Assembly: GCA_004173475.1 (NCBI GenBank)
Contig: SEBU01000009.1
Location: forward strand, 54,092 to 118,091
Direction: 5' to 3'
Length of the DNA stretch: 64,000 nucleotides
From: Gammaproteobacteria bacterium
GTDB lineage: Bacteria > Pseudomonadota > Gammaproteobacteria > Pseudomonadales > Cellvibrionaceae
Shown one piece after another: positions 28,118 to 37,962 of this stretch (position 1 is the first letter of the stretch; each line of letters opens with the position of its first letter). Below the pieces are notes generated by a model. It ran no database searches and was not told the origin of the DNA. It saw only the letters and a list, made by a program, of their open reading frames with translations. A program made the translations under genes and the position numbers.

Positions 28118-28531
28118 TTAAACGGGTGGCATGGTTTCAAAGTTGGGCAAGCTTTTATCGATGTTGTCCCACACATAACCGCTAGCGCGATAGACCACTA
28201 CCTGAGGTTTGTAGACGCTTGGGTCATCAAGGCTTGCAGCGCGGACGCTGAAAATGTCCGGCTTTGCTTTGAACGTCATGAATACGGGCGATCCACAGGT
28301 GGGGCAAAAACCGCGAGTTTTTATATTTCCGCTGTCTGCCGTCATCTCCCATGTCGATGCAGTGCCCGTAAGTTTTACGTCGGCCCGTAAAAATACTAAA
28401 TGAGACGCATGCCCTGTGCCGCTTTCGTGAGTACAGTCACGGCATTGGCAATCAACGGATCTTAATGGGTCGCCAGATATTTCGTAACGAATAGCCTTGC
28501 AAGCGCAACCGCCTTTGTAAGTTGTGGTCAT
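28118..28531 (-). CDS. GFA-family (CENP-V/GFA) zinc protein
   Basis: 137 residues. The zinc cysteines are visible in GGCACKAIRYE, CQCRDC and GFCPTCGSPVF, the pattern of the GFA (glutathione-dependent formaldehyde-activating enzyme-like) fold. Most members have no proven activity. Divergent from an HxlR regulator gene whose operator-like palindrome lies between, so it is probably a target of that regulator. Ribosome binding site GGAGAAA just upstream. Confidence 0.85.
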   Translation of the reverse strand: MTTTYKGGCACKAIRYEISGDPLRSVDCQCRDCTHESGTGHASHLVFLRADVKLTGTASTWEMTADSGNIKTRGFCPTCGSPVFMTFKAKPDIFSVRAASLDDPSVYKPQVVVYRASGYVWDNIDKSLPNFETMPPV

Positions 28532-28553
28532 GATTTTCTCCTTTGCAAATTAA

Positions 28554-28631
28554 CTTGCATAATGCAAGCAGTATTGGTGTCTGGCGATCCTAACAATCTA
28601 ACTTTGATTATGCAAGTTATCTTGCTAGACT
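28554..28631 (+). promoter_or_regulatory. HxlR promoter with two CTTGC/GCAAG inverted repeats
   Basis: Between the divergent GFA and HxlR genes lies a perfect 15-base palindrome CTTGCATAATGCAAG (28554-28568) and a second inverted repeat GCAAG-TTAT-CTTGC (28612-28625). The second site fills the 16-base spacer of a plus-strand promoter TTGATT (28604-28609) / TAGACT (28626-28631). This fits autorepression by HxlR and joint control of the GFA gene. Confidence 0.6.
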
Positions 28632-28660
28632 GGATCCGTCTGAATCAACCTGAAATCATC

Positions 28661-29101
28661 ATGAAACGCACTGATATAAAATCTCATTGTCCGGTGAACT
28701 TTACCTTGGAAACTGTTGGTGACCCTTGGTCATTGCTCATACTGCGTGACATAGTTTTTTTCGATAAACACACGTTTAAGGAATTTCTTGGGTCTTCGGA
28801 GCGGATTACCACCAGTGTTTTAACCAGTCGCTTGGCAAGCCTGGAGGCACAGGGGGTTCTGAGCAAACACCCCCATCCTACCGATCAACGAAGCGCCATT
28901 TATTCGTTGACCGAAAAAGGGTTGGGATTAGTTCCTATGATGCTATGCATGATGGAGTGGGGTACAAGTCATGATCCCGACAGCATGGGTCATCGAAAGA
29001 AGGAATTGGTGGAAAGGATACAGGCCGAGCAAAGTGCGTTGAGTCGAGAGATTCAGGACAACTTACGCAACGGCGGCTCAATATTTGGTCCACTTAAGTA
29101 A
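28661..29101 (+). CDS. HxlR-family transcriptional regulator
   Basis: 146 residues. Typical HxlR winged helix: HCPVNFTLETVGDPWSLLILRDI, FKEFLGSSERITTSVLTSRLASLEAQGVL, and YSLTEKGLGLVPMM. The ATG at 28661 is chosen because an earlier in-frame ATG at 28562 lies inside the operator palindrome and upstream of the promoter. Redox or aldehyde sensing through a cysteine is common in this family; Cys at residue 8 may serve (inference). It probably controls the divergent GFA gene. Confidence 0.85.
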   Translation: MKRTDIKSHCPVNFTLETVGDPWSLLILRDIVFFDKHTFKEFLGSSERITTSVLTSRLASLEAQGVLSKHPHPTDQRSAIYSLTEKGLGLVPMMLCMMEWGTSHDPDSMGHRKKELVERIQAEQSALSREIQDNLRNGGSIFGPLK

Positions 29102-29382
29102 AACTTGCATCGATCCAGCGATCAGTGATGGCCGTTGCGGGACTGTTTTTGTATTGGCCGCAACTGTAACCGATTAGCAACGCCTTACGCTCCCTCTCGC
29201 CGGATTTTCTTAAATTTCGCTGGAAAATTTACAGCGAAACATTCAAATACAAGATCACCGCATTTTCATAATTATTGAAATTGATGATCAGCTTACGGGC
29301 TGCTTACGCGTATACTCGTGAGCGCTAATCCAGCATAATGCGGTCACAAACCTATAAAAATATTCTCCGGGCATTCGGTTAC

Positions 29383-30549
29383 ATGAATTTATCAATTTTC
29401 AATATTCATGACGTGGTCTTGTTTGTAACAATGGCGTTGTGTTTATTGCTCGCAATTTTTCATTTTTTTTCTCCAAATAAGAATGTGCTTGCGAAATATT
29501 TCCTCACTTTATTTTTCATTAATATTTCAGTTGACCTTGCCGCTATTTTAGCGTTTTGGAATTCGGCTGTTCGAATAAATCCGGTTCTGGATAATCATCT
29601 CCTTCCGTACATATTATTCGGATCGCTGCTGTTAAAAGGTCCGTTGCTTTATGGTTATGTTTCCGCGATTACTATGAAAGATTTTCGGCTCAAGTTATTT
29701 GATGCCATTCATTTAGTTCCAATTGCTGTTTATTTTTTATTTTTATTTATTTCCGGGCGAGACACAGATGATATCCGCGCACATCTAATAAGTGGCGATG
29801 AGGTTATGCGAACCTTATCCTTGTATGAATGGCACGCGGTAAAAATCAGCCCACTCGTTTATGCCGTTCTGGCAATCTATAAAGTAAATCTTTACAGCAG
29901 GCATTTGAAAAATCAATATTCCAGCCTCTCACCCGAAGGCCCGGCATGGTTAAGTATTTTAACCTGGGGGGTGTTGCTAAACTGGAGCTGGTCTTTAAGT
30001 GTGCATTTAGTTGGGTTTTACAGTCAGCAAAAACTCGACAATCTTGGAATCGCTGATAACTACCTGACCCTGATACTTATCATTTCACTATTTGTATACA
30101 GCTTGGTGTATGCGAACAAACTATTGGCGGCAAATTTTGATTCGAGTGCACCTCAGTATGAAAAAAGTGCTGAGAGTTCGATTATTGAAAAGATTACGCA
30201 CAGCATGGAAGTGGAAAAATTGTTTCTTAATCCACGTTTAAATATCGAACGCATGTCCGAACATATTAACGTGCCTTACAGAGAAGTATCAGCAGTTCTC
30301 AACAACCATTTTAATGCTAATTTTTTTGAATACATTAATCTTCATCGAATCAACGAGGCTAAGCGGTTATTGTCAGATTCGACGTTGATTGATTTACCAA
30401 TCAGTGAAATTTATGTGCAAGCGGGCTTTAACAGTAAATCTGCTTTTCATCGCTTCTTTAATCGTCTGGTAGGTATGTCGCCAAGCGAATTTCGCAAACA
30501 ATCCCTAGCGGCAACCGAATCGGACACAAATAAAAACACCGCAACCTGA
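29383..30549 (+). CDS. AraC-family regulator with N-terminal membrane domain
   Basis: 388 residues. An N-terminal half with about seven hydrophobic helices and a C-terminal AraC/XylS DNA-binding domain (AGFNSKSAFHRFFNRLVG, then MSPSEFR). It is a paralogue of the protein at 6125-7273. The start at 29383 is chosen because MNLSIFNIHDVVLFVTM lines up with that paralogue; an in-frame ATG at 29338 adds 15 unrelated residues. It converges on the GH16 lichenase gene, as the paralogue converges on the GH5 cellulase gene. This suggests, but does not prove, a link to beta-glucan sensing. Confidence 0.85.
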   Translation: MNLSIFNIHDVVLFVTMALCLLLAIFHFFSPNKNVLAKYFLTLFFINISVDLAAILAFWNSAVRINPVLDNHLLPYILFGSLLLKGPLLYGYVSAITMKDFRLKLFDAIHLVPIAVYFLFLFISGRDTDDIRAHLISGDEVMRTLSLYEWHAVKISPLVYAVLAIYKVNLYSRHLKNQYSSLSPEGPAWLSILTWGVLLNWSWSLSVHLVGFYSQQKLDNLGIADNYLTLILIISLFVYSLVYANKLLAANFDSSAPQYEKSAESSIIEKITHSMEVEKLFLNPRLNIERMSEHINVPYREVSAVLNNHFNANFFEYINLHRINEAKRLLSDSTLIDLPISEIYVQAGFNSKSAFHRFFNRLVGMSPSEFRKQSLAATESDTNKNTAT

Positions 30550-30616
30550 TTCGCTTTTTTGCTCAAGAACAAATTACCGAATCAGGTTGCGGTGGCTTAT
30601 TTATCTAAACTTATAC

Positions 30617-32110
30617 TTAGTTAACCTTACAGCTTGGCGTTATAAAGCTGCCATCGTGATTACCTTGCAATCCGAAGCTTGCTGATTGGCCTGGCGCAAG
30701 AGAGCCGTTCCAATTCACATTGCTTGCGGTAACTTGATAGCCTGATCCACCGAAAGTAGCGTTCCAGCCACCTGTGCGCGTCGGATTTTCACCGAAGGTC
30801 AGAGTTACATTCCAGCCGTTCACGCTTGAAGATCCACCATTTTTTACGGTCACGTCTAATTGGTATCCATTACCCCAATTATTCGCAACATTCACCGAAC
30901 ACGTTAGACCACCGCCGGTAGCGATAGAGGAGCTTGAACTTGAAGCAACGCTAGAGGCAATACTTGATGCGATGCTAGAAGACGACGCTACGCTGGAAAC
31001 CACAGAGCTTCTGCTGGATGAAGCCACAGAGCTTTGGGTTGTACCGCCCACTACACCAAAAGGTGAAGGTTGGGTTGTGCAAGTGCTACGCGTGATGCAA
31101 CTTCTATTATTTTCATACCCCCAACCGGAGCTGGTGTTGTTGCAAAGTGGGTACAAAGTGCCGTACCAATTACATTGCGCACCGGTATTGTTGTTGTTCG
31201 AGCTTGAGCTGCTTGCGATTGAACTGCTACTTCTGCTGGAACTGACTACAACGGCGCTCGAGCTACTTCTGGCAACGGAACTTGAGCTGCTTCTAATAGA
31301 GCTAGAGCTGGAACTGCTGCTGTTTGCGGTATCCGCTGGAACCGTGCCAGAGAAACCTTTGTTGTTTTCCGTGGTTAACGCAAGAATCAGCGTTCCGTTT
31401 TGCACCACAACGTTGGATGGATCGAAATCTACATAGTTACCGTCAAAAGTCCAATCGGCTTTTGCCCAACGGCTGCTATCGAAGCTATTAAAATCGTCGC
31501 GCCACGCCAGGTTAAAAGATCTGCTGCTAGTGTTGTACGAGTAATACTCCATGTAGTTTACGAATTGGTAAACTGGCAAGATCGTTGGATTAAAGGCACC
31601 AACCCACGATTCGGAGTTAGAGGCCCAAATATTGAAGCGCATGCTTTGCGGATTAGTCAGGCCGTTAACGAAGCTGGAATCGGTGATCCTTCTCATTTCC
31701 TGACCGTCGATGAACCAGGCGACGTAATCCGGCGTCCACTCAAGGGTATAGGTGTGGTAAGCGTCAGCCAGGGACGCTCCAATATTATGTAAACCTTCGG
31801 TAGTCCTACGCGGCGAATTACCGAGAATAATGTTGCTTTGCATTTGATAAGCGTCGTTCTTGCCCAGAACTTCGATATCAATTTCTTCCCAGAAGGCACC
31901 AGATACCTCTGAACCGTCTTTGTAAGTAAAAAACGTGGAAAGTACGCCGCTTCCTTTTGCCATTTTCATGCGCATCACGTAACGGCCATATTTAGTGGCG
32001 TTAGCATTGTATATTTCTGCGCCTTTATAAGATTTCGCGGATACTTCACTCGCGGTGAAAGCACCTAGACAGAGTGCGCCAATTAAGACGCTGGATGTGA
32101 TTTTAAACAT
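30617..32110 (-). CDS. Circularly permuted GH16 lichenase with CBM10 and CBM2
   Basis: 497 residues. Signal peptide MFKITSSVLIGALCLGAFTA, then a GH16 beta-1,3-1,4-glucanase domain (about 25-255) with the catalytic motif EEIDIEVLG. The strand normally found before the catalytic core, here DDFNSFDSSRWAKADWTFDG and GTLILALT, lies after it (about 195-250). This is the order of the naturally permuted lichenase of Fibrobacter succinogenes, to which the sequence is strikingly similar (SAKSYKGAEIY, KMAKGSGVLSTFF, RFNIWASNSESWVG). Serine linkers join a CBM10 (CNWYGTLYPLCNN to STCTTQ) and a C-terminal CBM2. Start 32110 has AAGGGA upstream on the minus strand; an upstream in-frame start at 32257 is not needed. 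Confidence 0.9.
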   Translation of the reverse strand: MFKITSSVLIGALCLGAFTASEVSAKSYKGAEIYNANATKYGRYVMRMKMAKGSGVLSTFFTYKDGSEVSGAFWEEIDIEVLGKNDAYQMQSNIILGNSPRRTTEGLHNIGASLADAYHTYTLEWTPDYVAWFIDGQEMRRITDSSFVNGLTNPQSMRFNIWASNSESWVGAFNPTILPVYQFVNYMEYYSYNTSSRSFNLAWRDDFNSFDSSRWAKADWTFDGNYVDFDPSNVVVQNGTLILALTTENNKGFSGTVPADTANSSSSSSSSIRSSSSSVARSSSSAVVVSSSRSSSSIASSSSSNNNNTGAQCNWYGTLYPLCNNTSSGWGYENNRSCITRSTCTTQPSPFGVVGGTTQSSVASSSRSSVVSSVASSSSIASSIASSVASSSSSSIATGGGLTCSVNVANNWGNGYQLDVTVKNGGSSSVNGWNVTLTFGENPTRTGGWNATFGGSGYQVTASNVNWNGSLAPGQSASFGLQGNHDGSFITPSCKVN

Positions 32111-32471
32111 AATGTATCCCTTATGATTATTGTGGATAGATAGTGTGAATGTGATAGATGGTGAAAAGTGAGTGACTAAATAACGCACGTAAGAATTTAC
32201 TGGAAAATGCTTTAAGAGTTCCGTCCCACTTTTGCGCAATAGGAAAAATCGAGTCACATTTTCGCGGATATAGTGGGACGCAGATCAAAGTCACGTTTTA
32301 ATAGGGATCTCATCACGTTTTTGGCGGCGATATCAACAAGGGATTTTTGTGAGATCTTGGGAGAGAATTATTGCGCGAGCGAAAAGAGCAAAAAATATTT
32401 AGCAAAAAATGAAAAATACTTGGAAGGTTTGGTGAGTGCATTAGGAAGTTGTGTGAATACGGGTTTGGAGA
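32111..32471. other. Region upstream of the GH16 gene
   Basis: It holds the GH16 leader and promoter and two inverted 9-base elements, CGTCCCACT (32222-32230) and AGTGGGACG (32272-32280), 41 bases apart, which may bind the same regulator as the palindrome at 3844. A 78-codon open frame at 32273-32509 runs into the SDR gene on the other strand and shows no recognised motif, so it is not called. Confidence 0.5.
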
Positions 32472-33218
32472 TTAACGTCCACCACCGACATCTAACAATG
32501 TTCCGGTGATGTAAGAAGACTCATCTGATAACAACCATAAAATACTTTTGGCGACTTCCTCAGCAGTACCAGCGCGCTTCATCGGGATGATGGATGAAAG
32601 TCGTTCCACTCGACCAGGTTCGCCGCCTTTGGCATGAATAAGTGTTGCAATAATTCCGGGGCGAACGGCATTCACTCTAATTCCTTCGTCCACAACCTCT
32701 TTTGCGAGGCCCATCGTAAAAGTATCTATAGCGCCTTTAGTCGCTGCGTAATCTATATATTCAAAAGGTGAGCCCACTCGTGCGGCAATTGACGACACGT
32801 TGACTATGCCGCCACCATTTCCGCCATTAGATTTCGCCATGCGCTTTACGGCCTCACGCGCGCAAATAAAACTTCCGATAACGTTTACCGAAAATAATTT
32901 TTCCAGATCATTTGTTTTAATGTCACCAAATAATTTTTTATTTAGGATGCCGGCATTATTGACGAGCGCGTCCACACGTCCAAAGTTGGCATCGACTAGT
33001 GCAAATAAATTAAGTATGTCGGATTCACTACTAACATCAGCCTGAGTAAAAATGACATCGGCTCCCATCGCACGTATTTTTGCGGCTACTTCTTGCGCGT
33101 TGGATTCTTTAGAATGGTAACTAAAACAAATGTCATAACCTCTTTGAGCAGCCAGCAATGCTGTGGCAGCACCAATTCCACTGCTCCCACCGGTAATAAC
33201 AATAACGGGTTTATGCAT
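32472..33218 (-). CDS. SDR-family oxidoreductase (FabG-like)
   Basis: 248 residues. Classical short-chain dehydrogenase: cofactor motif TGGSSGIGAA, the NNAG motif in ALVNNAGI, catalytic Ser in VNVSSIAARVGS, and YxxxK in DYAATKGA. C-terminal GTLLDVGGGR is usual. NADP(H) preference is possible from the dinucleotide region. The substrate cannot be read. It begins 18 bases after coaD and is probably co-transcribed with it. Confidence 0.9.
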   Translation of the reverse strand: MHKPVIVITGGSSGIGAATALLAAQRGYDICFSYHSKESNAQEVAAKIRAMGADVIFTQADVSSESDILNLFALVDANFGRVDALVNNAGILNKKLFGDIKTNDLEKLFSVNVIGSFICAREAVKRMAKSNGGNGGGIVNVSSIAARVGSPFEYIDYAATKGAIDTFTMGLAKEVVDEGIRVNAVRPGIIATLIHAKGGEPGRVERLSSIIPMKRAGTAEEVAKSILWLLSDESSYITGTLLDVGGGR

Positions 33219-33236
33219 GACATTGCCTTTATATAT

Positions 33237-34125
<889 letters not shown>

Positions 34126-36165
34126 ATGTTTAAGAAAAATGAACCAACTCGCTTGGGTGAAGTGTTACTTAATAAAGGTTTAATTTCATCCGAACAATTG
34201 GCACATGCAATTAAGGAGCAAGCGAGTCGCAGAAAAGGCGTTGATCTACAAGACCCAACTGTGCAGCAAGCGACATCATTAGGTGAAATATTAATTGCAT
34301 TAGGTTATATCGATCAGCTTCAATTAAAACGCGGCCTGAACTGGCAATTAAAGCTGCGTAAAATGACAATTGCGATGGCTTTGTGCGCACCATTTATGAG
34401 TTTAAGTACGGGCGCTGCTGCCGCTGCGTCAAGAATTATTTCAACAGTTCCCGCCGTTGTCCAAGCGGAAGATTACACCACTATTTCTGGTGTAAGTGTT
34501 GAAACTTCATCATCTGCCGATGGCGGTAAAAGTGTGAGCGGTATTGAAGCAGGTGATTTCGTTAAATTCACGGATATCAACGTTAATCTTCCAAGCGCAG
34601 GAACTTATATTATTTCCTATCGTGTGGCGAGTAAGAGCGGTGGTAGTTTTAGCTTCAACAATGAGGGTTCAAGCCTCACCAAAATTGACACAATTACGGT
34701 TCCTAACACTGGCGGAAGTTGGGTTACGATTCAACGTACAGTAACGTTCAAAGCCGGCGCGCATTATTTTAGCGTTCGGGGTGTTTCAGGTAGCGTAAAC
34801 CTTGATTGGGTCAAAGTTGAAGCGGCTGGAACTCCTTCTACTACGTCTTCGACGACATCCTCAGCGTCCTATGTTCCTCCGACCATGGCATCGACCACGA
34901 CACCGACGACTCTTTCTCCTGTAACCGTGCAGGGAGAAAATTACTCGGTCATGAGCGGCGTTTCTACCGAGACAACGACTGATGTGGGTGGCGGCAGAAA
35001 CGCGGCCAGTCTCCATACCGGCGACTGGATGACTTATACCAATACCAACGTAACAATACCTGTAACGGGAACCTACAAAATAACCTACCGCGTAGCCAGC
35101 TTGAACGCCGGAGGTAGCTTTAATCTTACCGAGGCGGCTACTGGCGAGGTCTTATCCACAGTTACGGTGCCCGTGACTAATGGTTGGCAAAATTGGGTAG
35201 ACGTTACCGCTACCGTGAGTCTTACTGCCGGCACTCATAATTTTGGTATAAAAATACTGGCCGGAGGGTTCAATCTTAACTGGTTCAAAATTGAAGGCAC
35301 CGCAACCAGTTCGTCCAGTTCATCGTCCAGCGCAGCAGCTACCGGTTATTTGTCGGCGACTATTCAAGCGGAAAATTATTCTGCGATGAGCGGAGTTTAT
35401 AACGAGCCGACAACAGATGTAGGCGGCGGTCAGGACACGGGCAATATCCACACCGGTGATTGGATGGTTTATACCAATGCAAGCGTAAATGTTCCGACAA
35501 CGGGTACCTATAACGTTACTTATCGAGTAGCGAGTCTTGCCGGTGGCGGCAGTTTGAAGCTAATTGAAGCGGGCGTAGGAACGGTCTATGACACGGCCTC
35601 AATTCCTAAAACTGGAGATTGGCAAGCTTGGGTGGATGTTAAACGCACCGTGACACTGACAGCTGGTTTACATAGCTTTGGTATTACCGCGGGCACCGGT
35701 GGTTTCAATGTCAATTGGTTCAAGATCGAGAGCATTGGCACCGTTACCTCCAGCAGTTCAACCAGTTCAGTAAAAAGTAGTGTTAGTTCAAGTGTCAGCT
35801 CATCTAAACCGGCTGTCACCAGTTCGAGTTTGTCCAGTTCGTCGAGTTCAAGAGCCGCAAGCTCGGTTTCTACCAGTACATCTTCAAGCGGAGTTATTAG
35901 CACGACGGTTGCTGGTCCGGTAGGCATGAGCTGGACGGCGCCAACAGGAAGAATGGATGGAACAACGCTGGATATTAGCGAGATTGGCGGTTATGAAATT
36001 CGCTACAAGCTCGTGAGCGACGCTAACTTCACCTACATATCCATTAACGATGCTTATACCACTCAATATAATTTCGCGTGGTTAGAAGGTAATTACGTCT
36101 TCCAGGTTGCAGCCTTTGACAAAAATGGCGTCTACAGTAATTTTGTAGATGTTGTAAGCGATTAA
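34126..36165 (+). CDS. MshEN-type domain fused to exported triple CBM6 protein with FN3-like end
   Basis: 679 residues of unusual architecture. Residues 9-32 (RLGEVLLNKGLI...LAHAIKEQ) and 51-74 (SLGEILIALGYI...LKRGLNWQ) reproduce the tandem 24-residue motif of MshEN / GspE N-terminal domains, which bind cyclic di-GMP in MshE (established). Next come KLRK and a hydrophobic segment (about 80-100) ending in a run of Ala that looks like a signal peptide or anchor. Then three CBM6 domains (about 104-232, 265-395, 410-540) joined by Ser/Thr linkers, a poly-serine linker and a fibronectin-III-like domain (about 595-679). No catalytic domain is present. The ribosome binding site GGAGG at 34117 supports the long start, so the N-terminal domain is made. 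It should be a membrane-anchored or cleaved carbohydrate-binding protein with a cytoplasmic sensor (inference). Confidence 0.85.
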   Translation: MFKKNEPTRLGEVLLNKGLISSEQLAHAIKEQASRRKGVDLQDPTVQQATSLGEILIALGYIDQLQLKRGLNWQLKLRKMTIAMALCAPFMSLSTGAAAAASRIISTVPAVVQAEDYTTISGVSVETSSSADGGKSVSGIEAGDFVKFTDINVNLPSAGTYIISYRVASKSGGSFSFNNEGSSLTKIDTITVPNTGGSWVTIQRTVTFKAGAHYFSVRGVSGSVNLDWVKVEAAGTPSTTSSTTSSASYVPPTMASTTTPTTLSPVTVQGENYSVMSGVSTETTTDVGGGRNAASLHTGDWMTYTNTNVTIPVTGTYKITYRVASLNAGGSFNLTEAATGEVLSTVTVPVTNGWQNWVDVTATVSLTAGTHNFGIKILAGGFNLNWFKIEGTATSSSSSSSSAAATGYLSATIQAENYSAMSGVYNEPTTDVGGGQDTGNIHTGDWMVYTNASVNVPTTGTYNVTYRVASLAGGGSLKLIEAGVGTVYDTASIPKTGDWQAWVDVKRTVTLTAGLHSFGITAGTGGFNVNWFKIESIGTVTSSSSTSSVKSSVSSSVSSSKPAVTSSSLSSSSSSRAASSVSTSTSSSGVISTTVAGPVGMSWTAPTGRMDGTTLDISEIGGYEIRYKLVSDANFTYISINDAYTTQYNFAWLEGNYVFQVAAFDKNGVYSNFVDVVSD

Positions 36166-36169
36166 CGAC

Positions 36170-36760
36170 TTATTGTTCCCGATAAAACAGCCGGTAGCTC
36201 ACCGCTCCGGCGTTTTTATCGCGGTGCAATTGCCAGTTAACAGGTGGGTGGTAGTTAGCATCGCGACCTGACTCTATATAAATAGTCGCATCATCTGCCA
36301 ACCAATTTCCGGACTCTAACAGGTCAATAATTTCCTGCCATAAATCAAGTTGAAATGGCGGATCGACAAAAACGATATGGTACGGCTCGCTCTGATTCCC
36401 CTTCTTTAATACATCCAACGCATTGTCTCTCGCCACCCTGCCCTGCATGGCTTTTAACATATCCAGATTGAGCTTTAGTTGCGCTGCCGCTTTTGGATCG
36501 CGCTCAATCATTAGACTGTCTGAAGCTCCCCGTGATAAAGCCTCAATGCCCAAGGCTCCGGAACCTGCGAATAAATCCAGGCAACGAGCGCCCTGAATTT
36601 CTGGCGCCAGCCAGTTAAATAAGGTTTCCCGAATGCGGTCGCCGGTGGGGCGCAAGCCTTCAACATCTGGGAAACTTAACTTTCGGCCGCGCCAGAGCCC
36701 GCCGATAATTCGTAATTGGTTTTGATGATCGGCTTTCGGTGATGCGCGCTCAGCTTTCAC
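36170..36760 (-). CDS. rsmD: 16S rRNA (guanine(966)-N(2))-methyltransferase RsmD
   Basis: 196 residues. N-terminal RIIGGLWRGRKLSFPDVEGLRPTGDRIRETLFNWL, SAM-binding LDLFAGSGALGIEALSRGA and the catalytic motif FVDPPFQL are diagnostic. Methylates G966 of 16S rRNA in the 30S subunit. Divergent from ftsY, as in most gammaproteobacteria, and ends 5 bases from the stop of the MshEN-CBM6 gene. Confidence 0.95.
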   Translation of the reverse strand: MKAERASPKADHQNQLRIIGGLWRGRKLSFPDVEGLRPTGDRIRETLFNWLAPEIQGARCLDLFAGSGALGIEALSRGASDSLMIERDPKAAAQLKLNLDMLKAMQGRVARDNALDVLKKGNQSEPYHIVFVDPPFQLDLWQEIIDLLESGNWLADDATIYIESGRDANYHPPVNWQLHRDKNAGAVSYRLFYREQ

Positions 36761-36856
36761 GGCTTAATTCTCAAATTTCAAAATAGAAGTGGTAGGATAA
36801 CGGTTTTTTACGGCCCCTGTTAATCCGGCCAACTTTATCCGGAATCACTCAAGAAT

Positions 36857-37948
36857 TTGTTGCCTATGTTTTCCAAGTTTTTTAAGAAATCCGATCCCAA
36901 ACCTGTTGAACCTACTCCTGCAGAAACTACGGCAGCTATTCAAGAACCTGCACCTGTGGTTCAAACCAGTAATGCAGTTGAAGCACCCGAGAGCGCGGAA
37001 CCCAAGTTAGGTTTTTTTGCCCGCATTAAGAAAGGCCTGAGCCGCACCAGCAATAACTTTGCACAAGGTTTGGGTAATCTTTTTCTGGGGCGCAAGACGA
37101 TTGATGATGAATTATTTGAAGAGCTGGAATCACAGCTATTGGTTGCGGATGTAGGCCTGGATGCGACCACAGAAATAATCGATAACCTCACCAAAGCCGT
37201 TGCGCGTAAACAGCTTACCGACGGTGACGCCCTTTACGCAGCCTTGCGCGAACAACTCGCTCAGCTTTTGCGCCCGGTAGAAAAGCCTTTGGTTATCACC
37301 AACCGCACTGTTGATGGCAGCAAGAGGCCGTACGTTATCCTGGTGGTAGGTGTAAACGGCGTGGGTAAAACAACTACCATCGGCAAGCTTGCGAAACGTC
37401 TTCAAAATGACGGTAAAAAAGTTATGTTGGCGGCGGGCGATACTTTCCGTGCGGCAGCGGTAGAGCAATTACAAGTTTGGGGTGAGCGCAATCAGGTTCC
37501 GGTAATTGCGCAGCATACAGGCGCAGATTCTGCTTCCGTTATTTATGATGCGCTGCAAGCAGCGCGGTCGCGCGGGCTAGATGTACTAATAGCGGATACA
37601 GCCGGTCGTTTGCACAACAAAGATCATCTGATGGATGAACTTGCCAAGGTAAAACGGGTCTTGGCTAAGCTGGACGCCAAAGCGCCGGATGAAGTTTTAC
37701 TGGTGCTGGACGCAGGTACCGGCCAAAACGCGGTGAACCAGGCGCAACAATTTATTGAGGCTGCGGGTGTTACTGGCCTTGCACTCACCAAGCTCGACGG
37801 CACAGCTAAAGGCGGGGTCATATTCGCACTTAGCAAAAAATTTGGTTTGCCGGTGCGCTTCATCGGAGTGGGTGAAGGAATAGATGACCTGCAGCCTTTC
37901 GCAGTCGAACCTTTTATCCAAGCCCTGTTTAGCAATCAGGAAAACTGA
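36857..37948 (+). CDS. ftsY: Signal recognition particle receptor FtsY
   Basis: 363 residues. An acidic and proline-rich N-terminal region (about 1-60), then the N domain and SRP-type GTPase domain: G1 GVNGVGKTTTIGKLAK, DTAGR, and TKLDGTAKGG. Docks SRP-ribosome complexes at the inner membrane. A second ATG at 36866 (MFSKFF) is an equally good start. First gene of ftsY-ftsE-ftsX, 14 bases before ftsE. Confidence 0.96.
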   Translation: MLPMFSKFFKKSDPKPVEPTPAETTAAIQEPAPVVQTSNAVEAPESAEPKLGFFARIKKGLSRTSNNFAQGLGNLFLGRKTIDDELFEELESQLLVADVGLDATTEIIDNLTKAVARKQLTDGDALYAALREQLAQLLRPVEKPLVITNRTVDGSKRPYVILVVGVNGVGKTTTIGKLAKRLQNDGKKVMLAAGDTFRAAAVEQLQVWGERNQVPVIAQHTGADSASVIYDALQAARSRGLDVLIADTAGRLHNKDHLMDELAKVKRVLAKLDAKAPDEVLLVLDAGTGQNAVNQAQQFIEAAGVTGLALTKLDGTAKGGVIFALSKKFGLPVRFIGVGEGIDDLQPFAVEPFIQALFSNQEN

Positions 37949-37962
37949 AACAAGGAGCCCTC

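Noticed and set aside
30774..31436. Open frame of 220 codons opposite the GH16-CBM gene
   Set aside because: Opposite-strand reading of serine linker codons gives Glu/Leu-rich nonsense. The GH16 gene on the minus strand is clear.
32273..32509. 78-codon open frame before the SDR gene
   Set aside because: Overlaps the end of the SDR gene, starts in a putative operator and shows no family motif or good ribosome binding site.
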